Shown piece by piece: positions 22,141-33,199 of a stretch of DNA of 64,000 bases. Source of the DNA: an uncultured Opitutia bacterium (GTDB lineage: Bacteria > Verrucomicrobiota > Verrucomicrobiia > Opitutales > Opitutaceae). The stretch covers positions 62,001 through 126,000 of the forward strand of contig CAIKHO010000042.1 of assembly GCA_903827245.1 (NCBI GenBank), in the 5' to 3' direction. Both the position numbers and the translations under genes were made by a program. Positions within the stretch are counted from its first letter, which is position 1. Each line of letters begins with the position of its first letter. The notes beneath the pieces are model-generated. The model had not been told where the DNA came from, made no database searches, and worked only from the letters and a program-made list of their open reading frames with translations.

Positions 22141-22845
22141 ATGAATTCCCTCACCCGGCTCGTCGGCTACTCCGTGCTGCTGCTCCTCCTCTTCCTCGGG
22201 GCGGCGTTCGCGGCGCAAGGATGGCTGCTCCGGCAGACCCGGGAACTTCGGGCCGAAGCGATCGAAGCCAAGCGGGCGCAATTTGTCGCCGCCATCAAGG
22301 CCGCCGCCCCGGCCGGCAGGCCGTGGAGTGCCGCGGATGAGCCGGTGCTGGGCGCACTGGTTGGCGGCACCGTGACGATTTCGAAGGGCTCCGAGATCGC
22401 TCCACCCAAGGACCCTTCCGCGCTCTATTTTGACCAGGCATTGCCGGGTCCGGCATTGAGCCCGGCCTCGGCCCGCGTGACGATCGCCGCGGCCCCGCTC
22501 ATGCGGCTCATCGCCCTGCAGCAGCGCGTCGTGGTCGGCCTGGCGCTGCTCGCGGCGGTCCTCCTTGGGCTTTGGTTCATGCTCGTTGCCTTCGCTTGGC
22601 GACGCCCGGCGCATGAGGCCGCGTCCCACTCGCCGTGGTCACTTTCCGTCTCCCCGATGATCACGCCTACGCGGCGGCCAGCATCGCCCGCGTGGTATGG
22701 CGCCTGTCCTTCACCACGCTGCCGGCGATGGTCCTGTTGTTCAGCACCGCCCCGCTCCTGCACGGCTGGCTCCGCCGCCGGGGCGAGGAAATCCCTTACT
22801 ACCTCTACGCCGTCTCCAGCGCGGGCAGCCTCGCGGCCGTCGTGA
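22141..22845 (+). pseudogene. 5' part of a membrane sensor histidine kinase, truncated
   Basis: The first ~165 residues look like the input half of a sensor kinase: a membrane helix (about 8-26), an extracytoplasmic sensing region with FDQALPGPALSPASARV, and a second helix (about 127-150) followed by WRRP. No dimerisation or ATPase domain follows. From about 22640 the frame reads Arg/Pro/Ser-rich sequence with no sign of selection, while another frame takes over with a membrane enzyme (from 22635). The kinase was probably cut by a deletion or rearrangement near 22.63 kb, or the assembly is wrong there. Confidence 0.6.
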
Positions 22846-24476
22846 TCTATCCTTTTTTTGTCGAGCCTTCCCTGCGCCTCGGCGAGCAGACATTCTACTG
22901 GCATGGCTGCCTGACCGTGGTTGCCGGCCTCCTCGCCGCCGCCGGTTACCTCTTTCGGCAGTCTTCGAATGCCGCCGGCGCCCGATCCCAACCCGAGGAC
23001 GAGGTTCGTGAGCCCGTTGCCTTCGGGACGGGCGTACTGTGGCTCTGGCTGAGCGCGCTCACCTGCGTCGGCATGCTGGGCGCCACGTATCATCTCACCG
23101 CGGAAATCGGTTCCAACCCCCTCGCCTGGGTCGGGCCGTTCGGACTTTACCTGCTCAGCTTCACCGTCGTGTTCTCCGGGCGCTGGCGCCGCTGGATGAC
23201 CCTGACCACCCTGGTCTGGCTCGCCGTCAGCCTGAGCGGGTTCATGGTGGCCAAGGGATTCACCGCCGCCACCGTCAACGCCGCCACTGCGTGGTGGCTG
23301 CTCTCGCTCACGGCCAGCGGCAGCTTCCTCGGCAATGCCCTGCTGTACCAGTTGCGGCCGGCAAAACGTTTTGAGACTTTTTACCTCGTGCTCGCGGCCG
23401 GCGGGGTCCTCGGCGGGCTGGTGTCCGGTATGATCATCCCCGTTCTCCTCTCCCAGCCCATCGAGTTCGAGCTGGCTTCCGTCGCGCTCCTGACGACCGG
23501 CATGCTCTGGTTCGCCGGCCGCCGCGATCCCGCCTTTGTGGCCGTCACCACCTGCGTGCTGCTGGTTCCCGTCCTCATCCTCGGCCTGCATCAGCGCCGG
23601 GGCGAGGCCCTCGGGCAGAGCAAGCTCGTCCATCTCCGCGACCTCTATGGGCACCTGATGATCAAGACCGACGCACGCAGCGTGGTGCTGTCCAGCGACA
23701 CCACCCTGCACGGCACGCAGCTGACAAGCGATGCGGCGGCCCGGCACCGGCCCACCCGCTATTACACCGAAAGCACCGGCGTCGGCCGCACCTTGGAAAA
23801 ACTGCAGGCCGCCCGGCCGCGGATGAACGTGGGCGTGATTGGCCTCGGGGCCGGCACCCTGGCCGCCTATGCGCGCACCGATGACACCTACGATTTCTGG
23901 GACGTCGACCCCAAGGCGCTCCGTGTCGCGCGCGAGAACTTCTCTTTCGTCGCCGAGTCAGCCGGCCACGTCAACCTGGCCGAGGCCGACGGGCGCAAGG
24001 CGCTCGAGGATTCCAAGACCGACTACGACCTTCTGGTGGTCGACGCCTTCACTGGTGGCGGCGTGCCCTCGCACCTGCTGACCCACGAGGCGCTGGCGCT
24101 CTACCTGCGCCGGCTGGCCGCCCGGGACGGCCTGCTGGTCGTGCATACGCCTTCCCGCTATTTCCGGTTTTTCCCCGTGGTGGAGGCAACGGCGCGCACG
24201 CTGGGCCATTCCGCCATCAATGTGACCACGGACATCAGCGACGCGACCGCGGACCGCGACTGGGATCCCACACATACCGAATACGTCATCGTCTGCCGCG
24301 CGGAACAATTGAAGGCCATCTCCGACTGGTTCCCCGCCGAGGAGGACAAGGGCCGGGTCAAGCACCAGCTCGACATTATCCAAGCCCCCTTGATCAACGC
24401 GCAGCTCATCTGGAGCGACGAGCGCAACGCGGCCATCGATACCATTAACGTGGGCCAGTTTTTATTCGGGCCGTAG
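22635..24476 (+). CDS. Membrane protein with spermidine-synthase-like domain, N-terminally shortened
   Basis: The 613-residue product has several membrane helices (about residues 25-370), then a Rossmann methyltransferase-like domain related to spermidine synthase (about 390-590): MNVGVIGLGAGTLAAYA, FWDVDPKALRVARENF, and LLVVDAFTGGGVPSHLLT. In related fused proteins further helices precede the segment that here begins RLPDDHAYAA, so the N terminus is probably missing. The GTG at 22635 is merely the first possible start and overlaps the truncated kinase frame. Catalytic function is unproven; a polyamine product should not be assumed. Confidence 0.65.
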   Translation: MVTFRLPDDHAYAAASIARVVWRLSFTTLPAMVLLFSTAPLLHGWLRRRGEEIPYYLYAVSSAGSLAAVVIYPFFVEPSLRLGEQTFYWHGCLTVVAGLLAAAGYLFRQSSNAAGARSQPEDEVREPVAFGTGVLWLWLSALTCVGMLGATYHLTAEIGSNPLAWVGPFGLYLLSFTVVFSGRWRRWMTLTTLVWLAVSLSGFMVAKGFTAATVNAATAWWLLSLTASGSFLGNALLYQLRPAKRFETFYLVLAAGGVLGGLVSGMIIPVLLSQPIEFELASVALLTTGMLWFAGRRDPAFVAVTTCVLLVPVLILGLHQRRGEALGQSKLVHLRDLYGHLMIKTDARSVVLSSDTTLHGTQLTSDAAARHRPTRYYTESTGVGRTLEKLQAARPRMNVGVIGLGAGTLAAYARTDDTYDFWDVDPKALRVARENFSFVAESAGHVNLAEADGRKALEDSKTDYDLLVVDAFTGGGVPSHLLTHEALALYLRRLAARDGLLVVHTPSRYFRFFPVVEATARTLGHSAINVTTDISDATADRDWDPTHTEYVIVCRAEQLKAISDWFPAEEDKGRVKHQLDIIQAPLINAQLIWSDERNAAIDTINVGQFLFGP

Positions 24477-24773
24477 GCGGGCGGCGGACCAGGGATAGGT
24501 TTTCCTGCGCCCACTTGTTTCTTGAGCGGGCGTTTAGTTGCGGAAACGATCCGCCATGCCTCTTTCATTGCTCCAGGCTTCGGGCGGGCGACGCTTGGCG
24601 ACGAGGACAAAGTCTGTTCCTTCCAGGCCGGATTCATGCCGTTGGATCGTTTGCGGAGAGGTAACAGCCGAGGTGACGAGGCTGAGTTTGGGCCATGCAG
24701 CTCAATCCAGCCTCCTCACCTCGGCTGCTACGTTCAACGGCACGATCCCGGCTGAGAACGATACCCGCCACTG
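24477..24773. other. Intergenic gap with palindromic element, family I
   Basis: The 297-base gap before the membrane protein gene holds an inverted repeat. The left arm contains CAGCCGAGGTGACGAGGCTG (24665-24684) and the right arm CAGCCTCCTCACCTCGGCTG (24708-24727). I see no convincing gene in the rest. A half copy reading GCGAGGTCACGAGGCTGA is at about 26784-26801. Confidence 0.7.
24661..24732. repeat. Palindromic intergenic element, family I
   Basis: Inverted repeat with arms of about 26 bp centred near 24696. It lies about 40 bases upstream of the start of the polytopic membrane protein gene, so it is within that gene's leader. Confidence 0.75.
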
Positions 24774-26777
24774 ATGCTTGCGCTGCTTCAGCTTCTTCTC
24801 ATCGGCGTGCTGGCTTACCAGCTGCAGGACCGCGCGGCGCTGCTGGAGTCGTTCAAGGGGCTTCCCCGCTACCTTTTTTCGCTCGGCCTCACGCTCTTCC
24901 TCGCGACCTGGGCCAATTTTCTCTTCTACGTCGTCTTCGGCTGGGGTGGAACCCAGCAGCTTTTCTCATGGGCCGCGCTCCTGCTGCCCCTGACGTGGCT
25001 GTTGCTCACAAGGAACCCCGGCGCCGCACCGGGGCTCGCGGCGTCCGCCCCGGCGCGTTCATCCCCCCGCGGGAACGGGTGGTTTTTGTTTCTGGCAGGC
25101 TTTGTCGTCATTCGCTTTGCCACGGGCCTGATCGTGGACCGGGAGGGCAACATCTGGACCAATTTCAATTTCGTCGACACCGCCTTCCATCTCTCGGTCG
25201 CGAATGCCTTTCTGGCGGCGCCACGCTTTCCCCCGGTCGACCTCGACATGGCGCCATTCCCGCTGAAATACCACTTTCTGGCGGACTTCCAGCTCGCCCA
25301 TCTCGTGCAGCTCGGTCTTTCGCCCCTCAAGGCGATCTGGCTGATGAACCTGATCAGTGCGGCCGCGATGGTCGGCGCGGTCTGGGCGGCATTCGAGCGC
25401 TGGCTGCGGCTCCCTCCCCGCTGGGTGATGCTCGGCGCCTTCATCTTCCTCTGCCTGAACCCGGCCCTGCTCAATTTCATCCATTACCTCGCGCTCCATC
25501 CCCCCTACTTCAATCCGGACGATCCGTTTTACGGCATCGTGCGGTTTCCTTACTTCAACTTTGAATTCACGCTGACCAACCTGCTGGAACCGCAGCGTGG
25601 ATTGCTCTTTAGCCTTCCGGTCGCGCTTTTGATCCTCCACGGCACCTTTGGGGACGGAGACCCCGCCGCGCCGGGGTCGTTGTCGCCGCGCGACCGGACC
25701 CGGACGCTCCAGTCGTTCTGCCTGGTCTGCCTGCTGCCCCTCGCCCATATCGTCGCATTTGCGGTACTGGCACTCGCCCTCGCACCGAAGTTGTGGCGGC
25801 ACCGCGGGTGGTTTTTCGCCCGTTGCGGCTGGTGGCTGCCGGTGTTCGCGGTCGGTGTACTGCAGCTCTTCTATCTTCTCTTCTACGGCCCCGCAGGCAA
25901 CCCGGCCTACTCGGGCTGGGATGTCGCCCTGTCATTGCCCCTGGGGGATTTCTCCGCCTTCCCCGCCTTCACCCGCCGGATCGTTTTCTGGTTTTTCGTC
26001 GACGGGGATTTCCTGTTCTGGGGCCTGCTTTTATCCGGGCTGGCCTTGGTGCGCCGGCCGGCGCACCCGGCCGGATCCGATCAATCCCCGCCGCTGCGGA
26101 ATTTCCTGCGGCAATGGCAATGGTACTTCGCCGCCTGCGGCTTCTGCTTCGCCCTCATCAACGTCTACCGCTACAGTTTCACCTGGGGCGACAGCAACAA
26201 GTTCATGATTTTCGTCAACCTGGGCCTGTCGCTCGTGATCGTCCTGGGCGCCGCGCAATGGCCCGGACGCCGGCAGGTCGTGGCGCGGACGCTCTGGTGG
26301 TTCTTCCTGATCCTGTGCGTGGCGCCGCCGGCCTTTGAGTTCTATCGCGAGGTCGCCTCCGCCGCCCATGGCAAGATCCTCATGTTCCACCGGAACGTCC
26401 GCGCCGCGGCGGCCTGGCTCAGGGCCAACACCGAGCCCTCCTCCGTCGTCCTCACGTCGGCCTACAACGACATCCACTTTGTCACGGCCCTCGCCGGCCG
26501 GCCGACTCTTGCCGGCATCTACGGGGACTCTAATCCCTACCGGCGCGATGAGCAGCGGGACGAGATTCGCCGCACCTACGAGCAGGCGGACTTCGCCAGC
26601 CTGCGCGTGCTCCAGGCCCGCTATGTCTGCGTCTCCGGCTACGAACGCCTGAAGTACAAGCTGGACCCCAAATGGACCGATCTCATGACCAGCGGCACCG
26701 CGGTGCTCTTCCATGTCGGCGGCGGCCCGGATGACCACGACTCAGTTTATATCTTCGACGCGACCCAGCTCAAGTAG
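24774..26777 (+). CDS. Polytopic membrane protein, GT-C glycosyltransferase-like
   Basis: A 667-residue inner-membrane protein with about 11-13 hydrophobic helices. The first large loop has acidic residues (DREGNIW and FNFVDTAFHLSVANAFL) in a position used for catalysis by lipid-linked GT-C glycosyltransferases. The C-terminal ~150 residues are soluble, with LRANTEPSSVVLTSAYND, as in that fold's extracytoplasmic domain. I recognise the architecture but not a named family, so function is inferred. It stands alone between two intergenic repeat pieces. Confidence 0.6.
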   Translation: MLALLQLLLIGVLAYQLQDRAALLESFKGLPRYLFSLGLTLFLATWANFLFYVVFGWGGTQQLFSWAALLLPLTWLLLTRNPGAAPGLAASAPARSSPRGNGWFLFLAGFVVIRFATGLIVDREGNIWTNFNFVDTAFHLSVANAFLAAPRFPPVDLDMAPFPLKYHFLADFQLAHLVQLGLSPLKAIWLMNLISAAAMVGAVWAAFERWLRLPPRWVMLGAFIFLCLNPALLNFIHYLALHPPYFNPDDPFYGIVRFPYFNFEFTLTNLLEPQRGLLFSLPVALLILHGTFGDGDPAAPGSLSPRDRTRTLQSFCLVCLLPLAHIVAFAVLALALAPKLWRHRGWFFARCGWWLPVFAVGVLQLFYLLFYGPAGNPAYSGWDVALSLPLGDFSAFPAFTRRIVFWFFVDGDFLFWGLLLSGLALVRRPAHPAGSDQSPPLRNFLRQWQWYFAACGFCFALINVYRYSFTWGDSNKFMIFVNLGLSLVIVLGAAQWPGRRQVVARTLWWFFLILCVAPPAFEFYREVASAAHGKILMFHRNVRAAAAWLRANTEPSSVVLTSAYNDIHFVTALAGRPTLAGIYGDSNPYRRDEQRDEIRRTYEQADFASLRVLQARYVCVSGYERLKYKLDPKWTDLMTSGTAVLFHVGGGPDDHDSVYIFDATQLK

Positions 26778-26839
26778 CTGGCGAGGTCACGAGGCTGAAT
26801 CGAAGCGATGGAGCGGCGACCTCCCGGTCTCCACCCGGC

Positions 26840-27445
26840 TCACCCGGAACGCCGCCGGACCCATTCGGCCAGCCGGGCCCAGGCGCGGCCGCGGTGGCTG
26901 AGCCGGTTTTTCTCCGCCTCGGGCAGCTCCGCAAAGGTCCGCGCCAGGCCGTCCGGCACGAACAGCGGATCATAGCCAAAACCGCCGCCGCCGCGCGGCT
27001 CCCGTTCCAGTCGCCCGCCGACCAGGCCCTCGAAGACCTGCTCCAGCCCGCCGGGTCCAAGCACGAGCAGCACGCAGACGAAATGCGCCCCGCGTTCCGC
27101 CGCCGGCACGTCGCGCATCACCACCACGAGCTTGGCGAGATTCGCCGCGCCGTCGCCTTGCGGCCCGGCGTAGTAGGCCGACTCGACGCCCGGCGCGCCT
27201 TCGAGTGCGTCGACGCACAATCCGCTGTCATCGGCCAGCACCCAGGCGTCGTCGGGCAGCTTCGCGCGCAATGCCTGCGCCTTCTTCCGCGCGTTGCCGG
27301 CAAACGTGCCGGTGTCTTCCTCCACCGGGGGCATGCCGCCCGTGGCCGCTGCAGAAACCACCGTCACGGCCAGGCCCGACGCGGCCGCCAAGGCCCGGAA
27401 CTCCTCCGCCTTGTGCGCGTTGCCCGAGGCAAGGTGAAATTTCAT
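26840..27445 (-). CDS. rdgB: Non-canonical purine NTP pyrophosphatase (RdgB/HAM1)
   Basis: Hydrolyses dITP, XTP and similar nucleotides to keep them out of DNA and RNA. The 201-residue product has the nucleotide-binding start SGNAHKAEEF, the acidic metal region VLADDSGLCVDALEGAPGV, and the late segment GFGYDPLFVPDG. It ends with LSHRGRAWARL. The ATG at 27445 gives the standard N terminus. It lies 23 bases downstream of ribD on the same strand. Confidence 0.95.
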   Translation of the reverse strand: MKFHLASGNAHKAEEFRALAAASGLAVTVVSAAATGGMPPVEEDTGTFAGNARKKAQALRAKLPDDAWVLADDSGLCVDALEGAPGVESAYYAGPQGDGAANLAKLVVVMRDVPAAERGAHFVCVLLVLGPGGLEQVFEGLVGGRLEREPRGGGGFGYDPLFVPDGLARTFAELPEAEKNRLSHRGRAWARLAEWVRRRSG

Positions 27446-27468
27446 GCCGCTTTCCGCCGGCCGCCCCC

Positions 27469-28626
27469 TCAACGGGAACCGAACACGGTTTCATCCACCG
27501 GCATTTTTTCGGGAAAGGTCACGCGCCCTCGCATGAGCTCGTCGTCGCCGAAGGCTTCGTGCCGGACATCCGCCAGCCGCACCGCCTGGTCGAGCCGCTC
27601 CGGGCGCAGCCCGCTGAAAATGCTCCGCGCCTTGTCGTCGGCGAGCAGCACCGGGGCCCGGTAGATGAAAAGGTAGTCGAGCTGCTTCGCCCGCAGGAGT
27701 TCGCTCAACAGCTGGGCGCCGCCCTCGAAGTAGACGCCGGAAATTCTTTCCTCCGCGCAGCGCTGCCGGAAATCCGCGAAGGCCACCCGCTGCGTGGGCG
27801 AGTTGAACACCCAGACTTTCACGCCGAGATCCTGCAGCTTCCGCACATAGCCGAGTCCGCCGTGGGGCGTCGTCACCACGATCGTGCGTTCGTGAAACTC
27901 ATCCGTGTACACCCGCGGCAGGTTCTGGTCGACCACCGTGCGCAGCAGGCCGTCGAACACAAAGCGCCACGGGCACCACTCCTCGCTGCCCCGGCGAGCC
28001 GTCAAGCGCGGGTTGTCCCGCAGCACTGTCATCGCCCCCACCGCGATTCCGGGAAAGAGCCGGCGCCAGCGGTGCACGTCGGCGCGCGACTGCTCGTTCG
28101 TGATCCAGCGCGACTCACCCGTCCGGCTCGCGATCTTGCCGTCCAGCGTCACCGCCGCCTTGGCCGCGATCAGCGGGCGTTCCCGCGTGATCCAGTGGTT
28201 GAAGATCAGGTTCAGGTCGGTGCATTCGTCCTCCAGCACGCCGGTCACTACCTCCACCCCCGCCGCGCGCAGCACCGCGAACCCGCGGCCGGCATGGGCG
28301 GGATTGGGATCCGTCGCCCCGACGACGACGCGCTTGATCCCGGACGCGATGATCGCATCGGTGCAGGCCCCCGTTCGTCCCTCGGTCGAACAGGGCTCGA
28401 GCGTCACGTAGAGGGATGCGCCCGGCCGCGGCGTCTTGCCGCGCGCGAGGAGCGCCAGCCGCTCCGCGTGCGGCCCGCCGTCGGGGGCGGTGGCACCTTC
28501 GGCCACGATCTTGCCGTCCTCGACGATGACGGCGCCGACCATGGGATTGGGGTGGGTGGCGCCCCAGACACTGCGCGCCTGGCCAAGGGCGTGGCGCATG
28601 AAGGTCTCGTCGTCAGGCAGGGACAT
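27469..28626 (-). CDS. ribD: Bifunctional riboflavin biosynthesis deaminase/reductase
   Basis: Carries out the deamination and side-chain reduction steps that follow GTP cyclohydrolase II in riboflavin synthesis. The 385-residue product has the zinc deaminase half (HAERLALLARG; LEPCSTEGRTGAC, about residues 50-90) and the reductase half from about residue 150 (KAAVTLDGKIAS, VGAMTVLRDNPRLTAR). The ATG at 28626 is chosen by homology; the open frame continues upstream in the MBL gene. It overlaps the MBL hydrolase gene by 14 bases. Confidence 0.95.
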   Translation of the reverse strand: MSLPDDETFMRHALGQARSVWGATHPNPMVGAVIVEDGKIVAEGATAPDGGPHAERLALLARGKTPRPGASLYVTLEPCSTEGRTGACTDAIIASGIKRVVVGATDPNPAHAGRGFAVLRAAGVEVVTGVLEDECTDLNLIFNHWITRERPLIAAKAAVTLDGKIASRTGESRWITNEQSRADVHRWRRLFPGIAVGAMTVLRDNPRLTARRGSEEWCPWRFVFDGLLRTVVDQNLPRVYTDEFHERTIVVTTPHGGLGYVRKLQDLGVKVWVFNSPTQRVAFADFRQRCAEERISGVYFEGGAQLLSELLRAKQLDYLFIYRAPVLLADDKARSIFSGLRPERLDQAVRLADVRHEAFGDDELMRGRVTFPEKMPVDETVFGSR

Positions 28627-29248
28627 GGGGGTTGTGGGCTTTTTCCTCGGCCACCGTCGTTTCCGGGCCGTGCCCGGGATGGATCGCCGTCCGGTCTGGC
28701 AGGGAATAAATCTGCCCGCGAATCGATTTTTCCAGCGTCCCAAAATCCCCGCCCGGCAGGTCGGTGCGGCCGACATTGCCCCGGAACAGGGCGTCGCCGA
28801 CGAAGGCCGCATGCACCGCGGGAAAATAAAACAGCACATTGCCCAGACAGTGGCCGGGCACGTGCCGCACTTCCACCGTCGCGCCGAGCGCCTGGAAGGT
28901 TTCGCCCGGCGTGACCCAGTGGTCCACGTGGATCGGTTCAAGGTGAAGCTCCCCGCCCATGAAGCGCTTCATCACATCCGGGGTCTCGATCAGGACGCGA
29001 TCCGCCACATGGGCCCGGACCTTCGCGCCAGTTGCGCGCACCACCTCGGCACCGCCCTGGGTGTGATCCCAATGTCCGTGAGTGATCCACAGTTCCTTCA
29101 GCACGCACTTCTCCGCCGCAAGGATCGGCGCCACGTCTGCCCAGACCCCGCCCGGCGCGTCGATCAGCACCGCCTCGCCGCGCTCCGGCGCGGTCAGCAG
29201 GTAGGCATTGGTCTGAATCGGGCCGGCGGGCAGGACATGCAGGTTCAC
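28613..29248 (-). CDS. MBL-fold hydrolase (glyoxalase II/YcbL-like)
   Basis: Metal-dependent hydrolase of about 211 residues, probably cytoplasmic and acting on thioesters or a related substrate. Metal ligands are visible in THGHWDHTQGG, in HVPGHCLGNV, in FVGDALFRGNVGRTDLPGGD and in HPGHGPETTV. I chose the GTG at 29248 because it starts right before the first beta strand (LHVLPAGPIQTNAYLL); the frame remains open further upstream through a repeat. It overlaps ribD, suggesting one transcript MBL-ribD-rdgB. Confidence 0.87.
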   Translation of the reverse strand: MNLHVLPAGPIQTNAYLLTAPERGEAVLIDAPGGVWADVAPILAAEKCVLKELWITHGHWDHTQGGAEVVRATGAKVRAHVADRVLIETPDVMKRFMGGELHLEPIHVDHWVTPGETFQALGATVEVRHVPGHCLGNVLFYFPAVHAAFVGDALFRGNVGRTDLPGGDFGTLEKSIRGQIYSLPDRTAIHPGHGPETTVAEEKAHNPHVPA

Positions 29249-29310
29249 GCCCGCCAATCCATGCGGTTTGCCCCGGCCGGCAATGCCAAAGCGTTTTTCT
29301 TTCAAACCGG

Positions 29311-30613
<1,303 letters not shown>

Positions 30614-30749
30614 GGCAGAGAGGCGCCGGATTCGGCCAGCAGACGGTGCCCGGGACCAAGCTCTGGGATGCACCCCTTTCAGCCGGGTGAAACCGGCTGC
30701 CGTCCTCCCGTAGTCCCCTCGGCCGGGGATCCCTGCGGGCCGGGCCGGA

Positions 30750-32795
30750 TCAGCCCAGCTTGGATTCCGTCAGGGCACGATGCGCAGCCACGCCGAGCGA
30801 CTGGAGCGAGTGAGGCTTTAGCAGCAACTCCCGGATGCCCAGTTCGCGGACCCGCGCGGCGGTAAGGCCCGCGTTGAAACCGGTCGTCAGGATGATCGGC
30901 AGGTCCGGCCGGAGCGCGAGCAGTTCGACGGCAAAGTCGAGACCGGTCATCACCGGCATTGTCAGGTCGGTGATCACCAAGGCAAAGCCCCGCGGGTCCG
31001 CGCGGACCCGGTCCAGCGCCGCGAGCACGCTGCTGGTGCTTTCCACCTCGTAGCCCAGGTGTTCGAGCATCCGGTGCCCGAGTTCCGCCAGCGGTTTCTC
31101 GTCGTCGACGAACAGCACGCGTTCGCCCCGGCCCCGCGGCACGTTCGCCGGGCCCTCGACGGTTTCGAACGATTCCGCCGCATGCACCGGAAAGTAGACG
31201 TGAAACGTGGTGCCGCGGCCCAGCTCGCTGTAGACCGTGATCGCCCCGTCGTGCCCCAGGATGATCCCGTGCGCCACGGACAATCCCAGTCCCGTGCCTT
31301 CCCCCGGCGGCTTGGTGGTGAAGAACGGCTCGAAAATTCGGGCCTGGGTCTCGCGGTCCATGCCGCGACCGGTGTCGGTGACCGTCAGGCGCACGTATTC
31401 CCCCTCCCGGAGCCGGGGGTTGCTCCCCGCCATCAGCGCATCGACCTCCACCTTCGCCAGCTGCACGTGCAGCCGGCCCGCGCGGGGCTTCATCGCCTGC
31501 CAGGCATTCGTGCAGAGGTTGATCACCACCTGGTGGATCTGGGTGGTGTCGGCCAGGACGGACGGAAGGTTGGGCGCGAGCTCGATGTCAAACTCGATGA
31601 TCGACGGGATTGTCGCGCGCAGCAGCTTGAGGGGTTCCACCAGCGCCTGGTTCAGCTGCACCGGGTGCCGCTGCTGGTCGTCGCGACGGCTGAAGGACAG
31701 GATCTGCCGGACGAGGCTGGCCGCACGCCAGCTTGCGGTCAGCACGGAGTCGATGTGCTCGCACGCCTCCCGGTTGCCCTCGGAGGTGAGCTTCGCCAGC
31801 TCAGCGAAGCCGCTGATCGCCGTGAGGATGTTGTTGAAATCATGCGCAATCCCGCCCGCGAGGGTGCCGATCGCCTCGAGCTTCTGCGCCTCGCGAAACT
31901 GCTCCTCCAGGCGGCGACGGTCGGTGATGTCCTCCGCGGTTCCGACCATCCGGTAAACGCGCCCCTCCTGGTTGCGGATGGGGAACGCCCGGTCCCGGAT
32001 CCAGCGCTGCGAACCGTCCGGCCGGACAATGCGATAGGATTCGTCGTACAACCCGTCGGCCTGCGTCTGCGCCGCCGCCCGTACCCGTTCGCGCTCCTCG
32101 GGATGAATCGCCTCCAGCCAGCGCTGGGGAGACTCGTACAGGCTCTCGCGGCTGCGCCCCCAGATCGCGACGTAGGCCGGGCTGACGTAGAGCATCGTCC
32201 CGGTCCGGGGGTCCGTCATCCAAAACACCTCGGTAATGTTCTCGGCGATCTGCCGGAAGCGTTCCTCGCTCTCCCGCAGCGCTGCCTCCGCCTGCCGGTG
32301 CTCGGTGATGTCCACCACGATGCCCTGGGTACCGGTGATCCGGTGGTCGGAGTCGAAGACGGGCGACTTCACCACATGGAAAAACAGCGTCTTGCCGTCA
32401 GCCCGGTGATATTCGTCGATCACCACCGCGCCGTCCCGGATGCAGCCGGCGGCCAGCTCCTCCCCGATTTGCCCGGTGAGCACGATGACCGGAATCTGCG
32501 GCGTAAGGCTCCGCGCCAGCCGGATCGCCGCGGGCCCGTCAAACTGCGGCACGTTATAGTCGGAGAGGATGACGTCCCAGGACTCCTCCAGGGCGGATCG
32601 AAACGCCGGCTCGGTATCGACCCGGCGCCAATCCACCGTCCGCCAGGATCGGCGCAGCTCGCACATCGCCAGTTCTGCGTCGCTGGATTCATCCTCCAGG
32701 ATCAGGACCCGGAGGGACGCAAAGGAGACCGCCGATGCGGGGCCTGCCTCGGCCATCGCTTCCTTCAGGGCGGCGCCGGCAATTCCCGCGGTCAT
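30750..32795 (-). CDS. Hybrid sensor histidine kinase (REC-PAS-PAS-HK-REC) with fused REC/PAS junction
   Basis: Cytoplasmic two-component kinase of 681 residues without membrane helices. It has an N-terminal receiver (about 28-140), a PAS remnant (about 145-190), a full PAS/PAC (about 200-310), HisKA with [18 protein letters not shown], an HATPase domain ([30 protein letters not shown]), and a C-terminal receiver ([28 protein letters not shown]). The first receiver stops at CIRDGA without its final strand and runs straight into [16 protein letters not shown], the late half of a PAS domain. That looks like an internal deletion. It overlaps the preceding receiver gene by 4 bases. Confidence 0.87.
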   Translation of the reverse strand: MTAGIAGAALKEAMAEAGPASAVSFASLRVLILEDESSDAELAMCELRRSWRTVDWRRVDTEPAFRSALEESWDVILSDYNVPQFDGPAAIRLARSLTPQIPVIVLTGQIGEELAAGCIRDGAVVIDEYHRADGKTLFFHVVKSPVFDSDHRITGTQGIVVDITEHRQAEAALRESEERFRQIAENITEVFWMTDPRTGTMLYVSPAYVAIWGRSRESLYESPQRWLEAIHPEERERVRAAAQTQADGLYDESYRIVRPDGSQRWIRDRAFPIRNQEGRVYRMVGTAEDITDRRRLEEQFREAQKLEAIGTLAGGIAHDFNNILTAISGFAELAKLTSEGNREACEHIDSVLTASWRAASLVRQILSFSRRDDQQRHPVQLNQALVEPLKLLRATIPSIIEFDIELAPNLPSVLADTTQIHQVVINLCTNAWQAMKPRAGRLHVQLAKVEVDALMAGSNPRLREGEYVRLTVTDTGRGMDRETQARIFEPFFTTKPPGEGTGLGLSVAHGIILGHDGAITVYSELGRGTTFHVYFPVHAAESFETVEGPANVPRGRGERVLFVDDEKPLAELGHRMLEHLGYEVESTSSVLAALDRVRADPRGFALVITDLTMPVMTGLDFAVELLALRPDLPIILTTGFNAGLTAARVRELGIRELLLKPHSLQSLGVAAHRALTESKLG

Positions 32796-33199
32796 GGGCT
32801 AACCTCCGCCCTGGCCGCCGCGGTGGCAAGCGCCGTCTGCAGCGTTTCGATCTGCACCGGTTTGCTCACATAATCGTCCATCCCGGCGGCCAGGCATTTC
32901 TCGCGGTCGCCTTCGAGTGCATGCGCGGTCATCGCGATGATGTGGGAACGTTGCCCGCCGGGTCCGGGGTGCACGACCTCGCGGATTCGGATCATGCGCG
33001 TGGCCTCGTAGCCCTCGATGTCGGGCATCTGGCAATCCATCAGCACAACGTCAAAGTGCATCTTCTCGCAGGCGGCGACCGCCTCCCGCCCGTTGATCGC
33101 GACCTCGGCATCGTAACCCAGTTTATGGAGCTGGCCGAGCGCGACCTTTCGGTTCACGAGGTTGTCTTCCACCAGCAGGATGCGCAGCGGGCGCGGCAC
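32792..33199 (-). CDS. Response regulator receiver protein
   Basis: A 135-residue stand-alone receiver domain: [13 protein letters not shown], the phospho-acceptor region [22 protein letters not shown], and DDYVSKPVQ. It starts with GTG at 33199 and ends in an ATGA overlap with the hybrid kinase. The same frame stays open for about 32 codons upstream of the start with Pro/Ala/Arg-rich linker-like sequence. It may therefore be the surviving end of a once larger hybrid kinase. Confidence 0.85.
   Translation of the reverse strand: MPRPLRILLVEDNLVNRKVALGQLHKLGYDAEVAINGREAVAACEKMHFDVVLMDCQMPDIEGYEATRMIRIREVVHPGPGGQRSHIIAMTAHALEGDREKCLAAGMDDYVSKPVQIETLQTALATAAARAEVSP

Noticed and set aside
22635-24476. 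Spermidine synthase for polyamine production
   Set aside because: Only the fold of the C-terminal domain is shared; the membrane-fused family often has other or unknown functions, and the N terminus appears to be missing here.
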